Source: an uncultured Phocaeicola sp. (GTDB taxonomy: Bacteria > Bacteroidota > Bacteroidia > Bacteroidales > Bacteroidaceae). Taken from it: a stretch of DNA of 42,226 nucleotides. Numbering within the stretch: position 1 is the stretch's first letter; every line of letters starts with the position of its first letter. A program made the translations under genes and the position numbers. The notes below the pieces were generated by a model that was not told where the DNA came from, did not search any database, and saw nothing but the letters and a program-made list of their open reading frames with translations. Positions 16,804-25,456 of this stretch are shown here, one piece after another. The stretch covers positions 1 to 42,226 of the forward strand of contig CALUJF010000026.1 in the NCBI GenBank assembly GCA_944320855.1, read 5' to 3'.

Positions 16804-17790
16804 ATGAAAAACATATATTTGATAATGCTTCTTATGGTTTCGTCTGTAGCTCATGTCTATGCCAATAAAGGCAAGGGAGATGCGGTTATTACGATATTCT
16901 CTGATTTTCATTCCGGATTTGGTTCTTCAAATAATGACAGAGGATTCGGACTGGAAAGGGCATATATAGGCTATGGATATAAACTTCCACAGAATCTGGA
17001 GATAAAGGCTGTGATGGATTTCGGTATGTCGGACGATGTAAACGACAGTCATAGGATAGGTTTTATAAAGAATGCTTTTCTCAGGTGGAAAACTGGAGGA
17101 CTTACTCTTAGTGGTGGAATGATATCTACTACACAATTCAAATTTCAGGAATCGTTCTGGGGAAAGAGGTACGTGATGAAATCTTTACAGGATGAATATG
17201 GATTTGGTAGCAGCGCCGATCTTGCAGTTTCGGCGGAATATAAGGTTAATGATTTTCTTGCGTTCGACGGAATAGTGGCTAACGGTGAAGGGTATAAACA
17301 GGTGCAGGTGGATGACGGATTGCTTTATGGCGCAGGGCTTACGATTGGATATCTAAAAGGTTTTGTGCTTAGGGCATATGCTTCGTATAATGAAGCTGCT
17401 GATGGTGTGAAAACTGATAAAGAGGGGCAGTATAGGGGAGAGGTTAACCTGGCATGTTTTGCAGGTTTCCGGAATGAAATTGTTTCTTTGGGGGCTGAAT
17501 ATAATATGATGATGAATTCAGGCTTTGTGAATGATGCAGACAGAAGCGGGACTTCGGTTTATGCGACTGTAAATCTTAATGATAACATAGGTCTGTATGG
17601 CAGATTGGATTATCTTTCATCAAAAGGGTCATGGGATAAAACATCGGATGGAATGGCCGGTATAGCCGGGCTGGAAATAAAGTTGGGAAAGTATGTCAGA
17701 CTTTCTCCTAATTTCAGGATATGGAAGTCTTCTGATGATTCTGTTAAAAATCGGACATACTTTTATCTGAATGCTTCATTTGCATTGTAG
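16804..17790 (+). CDS. Outer-membrane porin-like beta-barrel protein
   Basis: The 328-residue protein has a signal peptide (about 1-20, ending V-Y-A) and then alternating amphipathic strands with many aromatic girdle residues, for example F-G-L-E-R-A-Y-I-G-Y-G-Y, N-A-F-L-R-W-K-T and Y-F-Y-L-N-A-S-F-A-L at the end. The start with a 'porin O/P-like' order (L-E-R-A-Y-I-G-Y, W-G-K-R-Y...F) suggests the phosphate-selective porin family, but the match is from memory. Following a GlpT-like gene, a passive route for phosphorylated small molecules is a sensible guess. It is the last gene of the locus. Confidence 0.75.
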   Translation: MKNIYLIMLLMVSSVAHVYANKGKGDAVITIFSDFHSGFGSSNNDRGFGLERAYIGYGYKLPQNLEIKAVMDFGMSDDVNDSHRIGFIKNAFLRWKTGGLTLSGGMISTTQFKFQESFWGKRYVMKSLQDEYGFGSSADLAVSAEYKVNDFLAFDGIVANGEGYKQVQVDDGLLYGAGLTIGYLKGFVLRAYASYNEAADGVKTDKEGQYRGEVNLACFAGFRNEIVSLGAEYNMMMNSGFVNDADRSGTSVYATVNLNDNIGLYGRLDYLSSKGSWDKTSDGMAGIAGLEIKLGKYVRLSPNFRIWKSSDDSVKNRTYFYLNASFAL

Positions 17791-17812
17791 TGTTTGGTGA
17801 GATAAAATTGTT

Positions 17813-17902
17813 TTGTCTTATGGATAAGACAAAAAATGCTTATTATTGTCTTGTGTATAAGACAAAAAATACCTATTTTTGTCTTGTTAATAGGACAAAG
17901 GT
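17813..17902 (+). repeat. 33-bp tandem repeat (2.6 units) forming the promoter region of an ATPase gene
   Basis: Unit 1 is 17813-17845, unit 2 is 17846-17878 and a partial unit 3 starts at 17879. Each begins TTGTCTT and contains a dyad TTGTCTT-n-ATAAGACAA (ATAGGACAA in unit 3), then AAAATrCyTATTw. The last partial unit runs up to the ATG at 17903. The junction of units 2 and 3 carries the -7 element TATTTTTG (17874-17881). Confidence 0.9.
17850..17881 (+). promoter_or_regulatory. Candidate promoter inside the 33-bp repeats
   Basis: CTTG at 17850-17853, then 20 bases, then TATTTTTG at 17874-17881 (TAnnTTTG). Transcription would start about 10-15 bases before the ATG. A degenerate second -7 (TATTATTG, 17841-17848) occurs one unit earlier. 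Confidence 0.5.
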
Positions 17903-19165
17903 ATGGATAAGGAAATATTAAGGTCAGTTTTGGTGGATTATCAGATTGAGATTCCACGACATAAAGTAATTCCGCGTAATTTCCGGATTGAAGAATTTGG
18001 CAATTATGTATTTGTCGGTATCCGACGTGCGGGAAAATCTTATCTTCTTTATCAGCGTATTCAACAGCTTCTTGCATCAGGAATAGGTTGGGATGAGATT
18101 CTGTATATGAATTTCGAAGACGAGCGTATCGAAAATATGTCGGTACAGGACCTCAATGTATTGTTGGAGATACACATGGAAATGTACGGTAAACGTCCTA
18201 TTCTGTTTCTTGACGAGATACAGAACATTGATGGTTGGGAAAAATTTGCAAGACGTCTGGCCGACTCAAAATATCGCGTATATATAACGGGTAGTAACGC
18301 GAAGATGTTGAGTAAAGAGATACAAAGTACATTGGGTGGAAGATATATTGCTGTAGATGTGTTTCCATATTCGTTCGAGGAATTTCTTACAGCCAATAAT
18401 GTTAAAATATCTCCTACAACATTGTATGGAACTGAGTCAAGGGCTGAAATCTTGAGAATGTTTAATGACTATTTCAGCTTTGGCGGTTTTCCGGAAGGCT
18501 CTTCTTTGGCTTCAAAACGTGATTATCTGTCAAGTGTTTATCAGAAAATATATTTAGGCGACATTGCTGCCAGGCATTCCATAGATAATACTTTTGCCTT
18601 GAAAGTGATGTTCAAAAAGATTGCTGAAAGCGTGATGCAGCCTTTGTCTTTCAGTCGTTTGGCAAATATCATAACTTCCACGGGAGTAAAGGTGGGGAAA
18701 AGTACATTGATTAATTATATAGAATATTCCAAAGATGCCTGGCTGATAAATCAGATTTCAAATTTTGCCGGTAAATTAGTCGATAAGGAAACTAATCCCA
18801 AATATTATTTTACAGATAATGGAATTTTGAATCTTTTCCTTATTAATAACAATGCTGCTTTGTTGGAAAATCTTGTAGCAATCAGTTTGTTGAGGAAGTA
18901 CGGTAGAGAGGATGCTGTCTTCTTCTATAATGATGGTGTGGAAGTGGATTTCTACGTTCCTGAAGCTGCAATGGCAATACAGGTGAGCTACACTATTTCA
19001 GATAAGGAAACGTTTGAACGTGAAGTAAAAGCATTGATTAAATTGTCAAATTTTATTGAATGCAAACGTCTGGTCATAATAACACGTGATGAGGAACAGA
19101 CTGTCAATAATGATGAAAAGATTATAGAGGTAATTCCAGTGTGGAAATGGCTTCTTGCGAAATGA
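17903..19165 (+). CDS. AAA-family ATPase with C-terminal DUF4143-type domain
   Basis: The 420-residue protein has a Walker A motif G-I-R-R-A-G-K-S (39-46), Walker B I-L-F-L-D-E-I-Q (100-107) and a sensor-like Y-I-T-G-S-N-A. The C-terminal half has the DUF4143 pattern (Y-L-S-S-V-Y-Q-K, L-A-N-I-I-T-S-T-G-V-K-V, Y-Y-F-T-D-N-G-I-L-N-L-F). The end resembles a PD-(D/E)XK fold, but the usual E-x-K is replaced: V-E-V-D-F-Y-V then A-I-Q-V-S, so a nuclease there may be dead. Proteins of this type are common in Bacteroidales and have no settled function. Its stop lies 56 bp from the menE stop, converging. The promoter region is a 33-bp repeat array. Confidence 0.9.
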   Translation: MDKEILRSVLVDYQIEIPRHKVIPRNFRIEEFGNYVFVGIRRAGKSYLLYQRIQQLLASGIGWDEILYMNFEDERIENMSVQDLNVLLEIHMEMYGKRPILFLDEIQNIDGWEKFARRLADSKYRVYITGSNAKMLSKEIQSTLGGRYIAVDVFPYSFEEFLTANNVKISPTTLYGTESRAEILRMFNDYFSFGGFPEGSSLASKRDYLSSVYQKIYLGDIAARHSIDNTFALKVMFKKIAESVMQPLSFSRLANIITSTGVKVGKSTLINYIEYSKDAWLINQISNFAGKLVDKETNPKYYFTDNGILNLFLINNNAALLENLVAISLLRKYGREDAVFFYNDGVEVDFYVPEAAMAIQVSYTISDKETFEREVKALIKLSNFIECKRLVIITRDEEQTVNNDEKIIEVIPVWKWLLAK

Positions 19166-19221
19166 AAAAACATATGCTGATTTCACTTTCACATCCTTCA
19201 CAAACAGACTTTTGGCTTGTT

Positions 19222-20289
19222 TCAAATCATTCCCGCAGCAATAGTCTTCGCCTTTGCTCTGTCCGGCTTTCCTGTTCCTGTAAGCGGAAGTTCCGGGATA
19301 AGGATGATATGTTTCGGACGCCAGTATGGTGGAAGATTGTTTATCGCATTGTCCGTATCCATCTCGCGTGAAGCAAGCATAACAATCTTTTCGCCGAACT
19401 TTGCATCCGGTACGGAGGTTATCATATACGAACCTTCAGGCAGGTAATGACTCAGTTTTTCTTCCACCTGTTCTATCTGTACTTTCACTCCTCCGGTGTT
19501 GATGGTATTGTCCTTGCGTCCGAGTATTCGGAACTGCCCTTTGTCATTGAATTCTGCTATATCGTTTGTGATTAAAGTCTCAGGATTTACGGATGGAGCG
19601 GAGATGATAAGTGTTCCTTCGTCTGAAAGGCTGAGTGAAACATTATCGAAGGGTGTGTACCATTCAGAGGCATCGCTGCCGTTCAGTCGGCGGAGTGCGA
19701 TGTGCGACAGTGTTTCTGTCATTCCGTATGTGCTCCAAACGGCATTAGGGAAAGATTTCAGTTCCTTTGCCATATTCTTGTCTATGGCTCCTCCTCCGAT
19801 TATTAGATGACGGATTTGCATCAGTTTCTTTCTTTCTTCGGGGTGCTGCAAGGAGTTGAATACCTGCATCGGTATCATGGCTGCGAAGTCCGGTATTTCC
19901 GTTATGTCCTGTAACGGGTGTCCGCATGGAGTAACCACCATAAGGTTGAGGTCTGATATTATGCTCCGTACAACTACCATTTTTCCGGCTATATAGGGTA
20001 GGGGCATACACAGTAAAGCACTGTCGCCAGCCTTTAATCCTAAGAATGATACTGTAAGGCGTGCGCTGTTCATCATTCTTTCTTTCTCTACCCACAGTTC
20101 TTTTGGAGTGCCGGTCGAACCGGAAGTGTGAACTTTCAGCAAGGGATTGTCGTTGTACCATTCGGCAAGGAATCCTCCAAGTGAAGCCATGAAACTGTCT
20201 TTACCGTATTCTGATGCGAATCGGTCTTTAAGTAGTGATGCTTTTTCGGCAGTATAGGTCTTTCCGTTTATGGTGATGTTTGAATGCAT
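19222..20289 (-). CDS. menE: o-Succinylbenzoate--CoA ligase
   Basis: The 355-residue adenylate-forming enzyme has the AMP-binding P-loop T-S-G-S-T-G-T-P-K (55-63), W-S-T-Y-G-M-T-E-T, and the late G-R-K-D-N-T-I-N-T-G-G-V-K motif with a C-terminal T-G-K-P-D-R-A-K. It activates o-succinylbenzoate with ATP and joins it to CoA in menaquinone synthesis. It is short compared with proteobacterial and Gram-positive MenE (about 450-490 residues), as I recall is usual for Bacteroidetes. It lies 26 bp downstream of the inserted ATPase gene, so it may depend partly on that gene's promoter. Confidence 0.92.
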   Translation of the reverse strand: MHSNITINGKTYTAEKASLLKDRFASEYGKDSFMASLGGFLAEWYNDNPLLKVHTSGSTGTPKELWVEKERMMNSARLTVSFLGLKAGDSALLCMPLPYIAGKMVVVRSIISDLNLMVVTPCGHPLQDITEIPDFAAMIPMQVFNSLQHPEERKKLMQIRHLIIGGGAIDKNMAKELKSFPNAVWSTYGMTETLSHIALRRLNGSDASEWYTPFDNVSLSLSDEGTLIISAPSVNPETLITNDIAEFNDKGQFRILGRKDNTINTGGVKVQIEQVEEKLSHYLPEGSYMITSVPDAKFGEKIVMLASREMDTDNAINNLPPYWRPKHIILIPELPLTGTGKPDRAKAKTIAAGMI

Positions 20290-20315
20290 TTTTGTGAGTG
20301 GAATTATGTGTTATT

Positions 20316-21629
20316 TTAGTTTTTTAAACAAGCAAGCGGAATAACATATACTTCATCTTCTCTCTTATATGCCATTTCCCCTCCTGTCAGTACTATCATC
20401 AAGTCTGGCTCTCTTAATGGCATCTGTTTTTCCTGCTCATTCTTTTCCCTTATGAGTTTTTTGATTTCTAACAGATGCTTTGCACCTTCATCAATCTCAC
20501 GGCTGCCAAGTTTGCACTCTATCAGGGCATATCTGCCATCTTCCAAGTGTAAAACGATATCTGCCTCCAGTCCATATCTGTCATTATAATAAGAGATTCT
20601 ACCACCTAAACTTTGCGAGTAAACCTTAAGATCACGGATACACATACATTCAAATATAAATCCAAAGGTCCTTAAATCCTGTTCAAGCATTTGTGGCGAG
20701 GCTCCCAATGCTGCAACTGCAATAGACGGGTCTGTAAAGCATCGTTTCCGGCTGCTTCTGATTGCACTTGCAGAACGTATTGCCGGACACCAGGCTTCTA
20801 TATCTTCGATAACAAATAGTCTTTCTAAAGCACTTACATATTCATCAAATGTCTTCATTACTGTTCCTTCCATCTCTACAGAAACATCTGCAAGCATTTT
20901 GGTTTTCTGTATTAAAGTACACACATTACGGCCGTATGAACGTAAGATAAGTCTTGCTAATGTGGGATTTCTCTGTATGTTGTCTATTCTTGATATGTCC
21001 TCATTGCAAACAACATTAATATAATCTTTGGCAATCAATAACTTAGCCTTTTCACTCTGAACTGTCAAAGATTCCGGCCATCCTCCACGGCAAGCAGCGA
21101 AAATTAGATTTTCTATTGACATAGATGACGCTATTCCATCAATGTCAACTTCCTTATTGTCAAATAACTCTTTAAGGGAAATCTCACCATTAGACTCACC
21201 TGATTCGTACAAACTCATAGGGTACATGGTAATGGTAGATATTCTCCCGGTTCCAGAGTGAAGCCTTTGAAACTCCTCTCCTTCCTTCTTCTTTTCGTCT
21301 ATAACTGTAGAACCGGTAAGTATAAACTGACCTTTTGCCCGTCTTTCATCAACGGCCATACGTACTGCATCCCAAAGAACAGGAGCGTCTTGCCATTCAT
21401 CTATAAGTCTTGGGGTTTCACCTTTAAGAAGCAATGAAGGTTTAGTCCTTGCTGTAGCCAGATATCCGGCACGCCTGTCAGGATCCTGCAATTTTATATA
21501 GCTTTTTGAGTGTTCCATGGCAGTTGTTGTTTTTCCACACCATTTCGGACCTTTTATCTGTATAGCTCCAAAGGCTTCCAAACGTAAGGCTAACTCGTCA
21601 TCAACAATCCTTCTCCGATAATCTTTCAT
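20316..21629 (-). CDS. AAA-family ATPase with DUF4143-type domain, inserted in the men operon
   Basis: The 437-residue protein has Walker A G-P-K-W-C-G-K-T (27-34), a Walker-B-like R-L-I-D-E-W-Q, F-I-L-T-G-S-T sensor region, a DUF4143 middle part, and an intact-looking PD-(D/E)XK end (E-A-D-I-V-L, then A-L-I-E-C-K-L-G). It is only distantly similar to the 17903 ATPase by eye. It lies between menC (123 bp upstream) and menE (26 bp downstream), with no menaquinone role expected. A perfect promoter (21649-21679) and three 23-bp repeats precede it. Confidence 0.9.
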   Translation of the reverse strand: MKDYRRRIVDDELALRLEAFGAIQIKGPKWCGKTTTAMEHSKSYIKLQDPDRRAGYLATARTKPSLLLKGETPRLIDEWQDAPVLWDAVRMAVDERRAKGQFILTGSTVIDEKKKEGEEFQRLHSGTGRISTITMYPMSLYESGESNGEISLKELFDNKEVDIDGIASSMSIENLIFAACRGGWPESLTVQSEKAKLLIAKDYINVVCNEDISRIDNIQRNPTLARLILRSYGRNVCTLIQKTKMLADVSVEMEGTVMKTFDEYVSALERLFVIEDIEAWCPAIRSASAIRSSRKRCFTDPSIAVAALGASPQMLEQDLRTFGFIFECMCIRDLKVYSQSLGGRISYYNDRYGLEADIVLHLEDGRYALIECKLGSREIDEGAKHLLEIKKLIREKNEQEKQMPLREPDLMIVLTGGEMAYKREDEVYVIPLACLKN

Positions 21630-21648
21630 ATACTATTCACATTTTTGA

Positions 21649-21679
21649 CAAAAGTACAATAAATTAAAGTATTATCAAA
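21649..21679 (-). promoter_or_regulatory. Promoter of the inserted ATPase gene
   Basis: On the minus strand: TTTG (21676-21679), exactly 19 bases, TACTTTTG (21649-21656). This is a complete Bacteroidetes -33/-7 match, 20 bases upstream of the ATG at 21629. The 23-bp repeats begin 1 base upstream of the -33 box. Confidence 0.85.
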
Positions 21680-21680
21680 G

Positions 21681-21749
21681 TTAAGTAGTGTTTTTGTGGT
21701 ATTTTAGGTAGTGTTTTTGCGGCATTTTAAGTAGTGTTTTTGTGGTAAT
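21681..21749 (-). repeat. Three tandem 23-bp repeats directly upstream of an ATPase promoter
   Basis: Units at 21681, 21704 and 21727, each reading TTAAGTAGTGTTTTTGTGG plus TATT with few changes (plus-strand sense; GTGG is GCGG in unit 2). They fill the gap between the promoter and the menC stop codon (21753). Confidence 0.92.
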
Positions 21750-21752
21750 TTG

Positions 21753-22787
21753 TTATAACTTTATGTCCTTCTCCGCATCAAACCACAACTTCTCTCCCTT
21801 AATACACAGCGGAGATTCAATATTGTCAGTAAACAGCAGCCCCGTTCCGAGTCCCTGCGGCAAGGTGTGTTCCTGGGTGGCGGTCCATTGTGCAATGGCA
21901 TTAAGTCCGACGTTGGATTCCAGCGCAGAGGTTATCCAATAGCCGATGTTTCTTTCCTTTGCCAGCCTTATCCATTCTTCAGAACCGGCAATTCCGCCAT
22001 GCAGGGATGGTTTCAGAATGATATATTGTGGACGGATAGTTTCAAGAAGTTGAATCTTTTCGCTTTCTTTGTTTACACCTATAAGTTCCTCGTCGAGAGC
22101 GATGGGCAGAGGAGTTGAGGCGCACAATCTTGCCATTTCGTCCCATTGTCCCTGACGTATGGGCTGTTCTATGGAATGAAGGTCAAACCTGCTCAATGCT
22201 TCAAGTTTGGACATAGCCTCTGACGGTTTGAAAGCTCCGTTGGCATCTACACGGAGTTCTATTTCTTCCTTGTCGAAGCGGCTGCGGATAAATTCAATCA
22301 GCTGTAATTCCTTGTCGAAATCTATTGCACCGATTTTCAGCTTTATACAGCGGAATCCGGATTTCATCTTTTCGCGGATACGGGCGTACATCTCTTCGAA
22401 ACTGCCCATCCAAATAAGTCCGTTGATAGTTATACCCTCTTCTCCACGTGCGAACGGTGTATCCCAGAAAGCAAGGCTGCCGGATTTAAGATGATAAAAA
22501 GCTGTTTCCAGACCGAACAGCATCGATGGATATGGTCGAAGACTTTTATAGTCTATCCGGCCTGCTTTTTCTACTTGGAGGCAATGGCATCGCAGCACAT
22601 CTTCATAGTCCGGAATGTCGTCGCAACTGAGGTTCGGAAGCGGGGCACACTCGCCTGTTCCTGATTTACCGGTTTCTGTATCTGTGAGTCGGATGTACCA
22701 TACTTTTCGGGTTGTATATACACCGCGTGAAGTACCGGCCGGCTGTTTGAAATGAAGTTCGTATGGAAAGATTTCTGATTTTATCAT
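21753..22787 (-). CDS. menC: o-Succinylbenzoate synthase (enolase superfamily)
   Basis: The 344-residue protein has the OSBS active-site set: I-K-L-K-I-G (K149, K151), metal ligands D181 (V-D-A-N-G), E207 (I-E-Q-P) and D232 (L-D-E-E), and the catalytic lysine K259 (I-L-K-P-S-L-H-G-G). It dehydrates SHCHC to o-succinylbenzoate. It lies 126 bp downstream of menB, with a 22-bp repeat array in the gap. Confidence 0.94.
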   Translation of the reverse strand: MIKSEIFPYELHFKQPAGTSRGVYTTRKVWYIRLTDTETGKSGTGECAPLPNLSCDDIPDYEDVLRCHCLQVEKAGRIDYKSLRPYPSMLFGLETAFYHLKSGSLAFWDTPFARGEEGITINGLIWMGSFEEMYARIREKMKSGFRCIKLKIGAIDFDKELQLIEFIRSRFDKEEIELRVDANGAFKPSEAMSKLEALSRFDLHSIEQPIRQGQWDEMARLCASTPLPIALDEELIGVNKESEKIQLLETIRPQYIILKPSLHGGIAGSEEWIRLAKERNIGYWITSALESNVGLNAIAQWTATQEHTLPQGLGTGLLFTDNIESPLCIKGEKLWFDAEKDIKL

Positions 22788-22820
22788 AAAATATATCTTA
22801 AAATGAACTGTATGAGAAAG

Positions 22821-22908
22821 CGTGACACGTACGTGTTCCGCCCGTTACACGAACGTGTTCCGCGCGTTACACGTAGGTGTTCCACCCGTTACACGTACGT
22901 GTTCCGCT
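22821..22908. repeat. Four tandem 22-bp repeats with palindromic core, between menB and menC
   Basis: Units at 22821, 22843, 22865 and 22887; consensus CGTTACACGTACGTGTTCCGCC. The core ACACGTACGTGT is a perfect 12-bp palindrome in units 1 and 4, while units 2 and 3 each have one change. The array covers most of the gap between menB and menC and would put four small hairpins into the transcript. Confidence 0.93.
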
Positions 22909-22913
22909 AAGTG

Positions 22914-23735
22914 TTACGGCATTTTTGGGAATTTGCTCCAGTCTGGTTTACGCTTTTCGAGGAATGCTTTTCCGCCTTCCTGTGCTTCTTCTGTCATGTA
23001 GTACAGCATTGTAGCGTCGCCTGCAAGTTCCTGTATTCCTGCCTGACCGTCGAGTTCGGCGTTCAGACCTGCCTTTATCATACGGAGCGCAAGCGGACTG
23101 TGCTGCATCATTGTTTCTGCCCATTCCACTACTTCGTCTTCCAGACGGTCGAAAGGAACGACCTTATTAACGAGTCCCATTTCAAGAGCTTCCTGTGCGG
23201 AATACTGACGGCAGAGGAACCATATCTCACGGGCCTTTTTCTGACCTACGATACGAGCCAGATATGAAGAGCCGAATCCGGCATCGAAGCTACCCACACG
23301 TGGACCTGTCTGTCCGAAGATGGCATTCTCGGATGCTATTGTAAGGTCGCAAACCACGTGGAGAACGTGTCCGCCACCGATGGCATATCCGTTCACCATT
23401 GCTATAACAGGTTTAGGAATGGAACGAATCTGCTTCTGCACGTCGAGCACGTTGAGGCGTGGCACACCGTCTGTTCCGATATATCCTCCGTGACCTTTCA
23501 CGTGCATGTCGCCGCCTGAACAGAATGCCTTGTCGCCTGCACCTGTCAGAACTACTACATTGATATCCTGGCATTCGCGGCAGATAAGCAGTGCATCGCT
23601 TATCTCAGATGTAGTGGTAGGAGTGAATGCGTTTCTATATCGCGGACGGTTGATAGTGATTTTAGCTATTCCGTTATAGAAGTCGAAAAGAATATCCTGA
23701 TATTCCTTTATGGTTTTCCATTCTCTTTTTTCCAT
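22914..23735 (-). CDS. menB: 1,4-Dihydroxy-2-naphthoyl-CoA synthase
   Basis: The 273-residue crotonase-family enzyme has the MenB landmarks A-F-C-S-G-G-D, the oxyanion-hole glycines and [13 protein letters not shown] near residue 160, followed by [13 protein letters not shown]. It closes the second ring of the naphthoquinone from OSB-CoA. The length is normal. It starts 7 bp after the menD stop. Confidence 0.96.
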   Translation of the reverse strand: MEKREWKTIKEYQDILFDFYNGIAKITINRPRYRNAFTPTTTSEISDALLICRECQDINVVVLTGAGDKAFCSGGDMHVKGHGGYIGTDGVPRLNVLDVQKQIRSIPKPVIAMVNGYAIGGGHVLHVVCDLTIASENAIFGQTGPRVGSFDAGFGSSYLARIVGQKKAREIWFLCRQYSAQEALEMGLVNKVVPFDRLEDEVVEWAETMMQHSPLALRMIKAGLNAELDGQAGIQELAGDATMLYYMTEEAQEGGKAFLEKRKPDWSKFPKMP

Positions 23736-23742
23736 GATGTAA

Positions 23743-25407
23743 TTATTTTTTCAGATTATGATAATACTTTTTAAGTAGTTCTATGTCCTTTTCTTTCTCT
23801 GTAAATACTTCGAGCAACATAGGACGGTTGGTTACAGACGGTTCAAGGAAACGTTTTACAGCATTGTTCAGTTCTTCTTCGTTATGAGCCGACAGATATT
23901 CCATACCACGGTCTTCTGCCCATGCCTTTGCAGATGCGGTGTGTGTGGCTGTCACGAAACGGCGTGCGTTTTCGTGTAGTTCCAGTCCTGGCAGTGCGTG
24001 GAAAATCTCTCCACCGCTGTTGTTTAGAAGGAGTATGCGGATGTTTGAACCGTAGTTATTGTTCCACAAGGCGTTCATGTCGTAGAAGAAACTCAGGTCG
24101 CCTATGATGATGAAGTTCAGTTTGTCCGATGCAGTGGCATAGCCTATGGCTGTCGACAGGGAGCCTTCTATACCATTCGTTCCTCTGTTTGAGAGAATCT
24201 CTACATCCTGTGGCACATCGAAAAGTTGTGCGTATCTTACAGCCGAGCTGTTGGCAAGATGCAGTGAGCATGGTGCAGGAAGTCCGGTTATAACCTTTCC
24301 TATGGCGCTCATCTCTGAGTATTCGAATTTTGCCTGAGGTATGGCTTTCGACAGGGCCTCCCACTGGCGCGGATATTCCGGAGTGCGGTTCTCCATGCGC
24401 GATGAAATCTTTTCGAGAAACTCGAACGGGTCCATCTCTATTATGGTAGTAAGAGAGCCGTAGAGGTCCATCACTTCACCGTCGGCCGATACATGCCAAT
24501 GCTCTACAGGCGGATGACGGCGAAGGAATTTCTTCAGACGTTTGGATATGATGTGTCCGCCATATGTGATGAGCAGTTCCGGACGCATCTTCTTTTGTGC
24601 CTCAAAGTCCATCGAGCAGAGAAGTGGTTCTATGTTCTTGATAGGCAGTCCAGGGATGGTGCGGTTGCTTATATTCTCGGAGAACCATGCGAAATGCTTA
24701 TAAAGCGATTTGGTATATTTCTTGTCGAACAGGTAAATCAGGTTCATCTGTCCCACTACCATCATCCGTCGCTGGTATTTGTTCAGACGTTCGATAAGCG
24801 GTTCGTAGTCCTTGTCGTAAACGCTAAGTCCCTGATAGCGGGTGATTACCCTTGCCTCAGGCAGTTCGTTTACCGGAAGCAGGAAAAAAGGGTCGCTTAC
24901 GGGTACATTGATGTGAACAGGACCTTTACCGTGATGGTTAAGTTCAAGAAGAGCCTCGTTTATCAGACGGTTGCAGTACCATTCGTCCTCGTCGGTATTC
25001 ACTTCCGGCAGATTTACAGATTTCTTTACCAGACTTCCGAAAACTCCCGGCTGAGGCAGTGTCTGTCCGTCCATCTGACCTATCCATGCAGCAGGGCGGT
25101 CGGCAGAGATTACCACTAATGGCACTTGCTGATAGAATGCTTCGGCCACTGCCGGATGAAGATTCAGCAGGGCAGTACCCGAAGTACAACAGATGGCTGC
25201 CGGGCTTCCTCCGTGAAGAGCAAGTCCGAGCGCAAAGAATCCTGCACTGCGTTCGTCGGTTACGGGATAACATGTGAAATCCGGTATATTGGCAAGTGTC
25301 TGCAAAATAGGTATGTTGCGGCTACCGGGGCAAAGTACTATCTTCCTTATCCCATGTGCTTTAAGCAGGGCAGCCAGTTGTAGTATGCTTTTTTTGTCGG
25401 TGTACAC
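23743..25407 (-). CDS. menD: 2-Succinyl-5-enolpyruvyl-6-hydroxy-3-cyclohexene-1-carboxylate synthase (SEPHCHC synthase)
   Basis: The 554-residue thiamine-diphosphate enzyme has an N-terminal C-P-G-S-R-N-I-P motif, [18 protein letters not shown], and the ThDP/Mg motif [15 protein letters not shown] near 430. It condenses isochorismate with 2-oxoglutarate. It lies 49 bp downstream of menF; that gap holds two 12-bp AATTAAAAATTA repeats. Confidence 0.96.
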   Translation of the reverse strand: MYTDKKSILQLAALLKAHGIRKIVLCPGSRNIPILQTLANIPDFTCYPVTDERSAGFFALGLALHGGSPAAICCTSGTALLNLHPAVAEAFYQQVPLVVISADRPAAWIGQMDGQTLPQPGVFGSLVKKSVNLPEVNTDEDEWYCNRLINEALLELNHHGKGPVHINVPVSDPFFLLPVNELPEARVITRYQGLSVYDKDYEPLIERLNKYQRRMMVVGQMNLIYLFDKKYTKSLYKHFAWFSENISNRTIPGLPIKNIEPLLCSMDFEAQKKMRPELLITYGGHIISKRLKKFLRRHPPVEHWHVSADGEVMDLYGSLTTIIEMDPFEFLEKISSRMENRTPEYPRQWEALSKAIPQAKFEYSEMSAIGKVITGLPAPCSLHLANSSAVRYAQLFDVPQDVEILSNRGTNGIEGSLSTAIGYATASDKLNFIIIGDLSFFYDMNALWNNNYGSNIRILLLNNSGGEIFHALPGLELHENARRFVTATHTASAKAWAEDRGMEYLSAHNEEELNNAVKRFLEPSVTNRPMLLEVFTEKEKDIELLKKYYHNLKK

Positions 25408-25414
25408 TTTGGGG

Positions 25415-25440
25415 AATTAAAAATTAATAATTAAAAATTA
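25415..25440. repeat. Two direct AATTAAAAATTA repeats between menF and menD
   Basis: Identical 12-mers at 25415-25426 and 25429-25440. The inverse form of the same 12-mer also occurs at 41542-41554, upstream of the last ATPase gene. AT-rich motifs like this are frequent in Bacteroidales gaps; function is unknown. Confidence 0.6.
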
Positions 25441-25456
25441 TGAGTTGTTGGCTCTA

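Noticed and set aside
17813-17902. CRISPR array
   Set aside because: 33-bp units are contiguous without spacers; no cas genes.
17763-18077. 104-codon minus-strand frame with repeated F-C-L-I-H-K-T
   Set aside because: The protein repeat is just the 33-bp DNA repeats read backwards; the frame overlaps the ATPase start.
22821-22908. CRISPR array
   Set aside because: Units are strictly contiguous 22-mers with no variable spacers and no cas genes nearby.
24493-25119. 208-codon open frame on the plus strand
   Set aside because: Lies wholly against menD, which is complete and well conserved.
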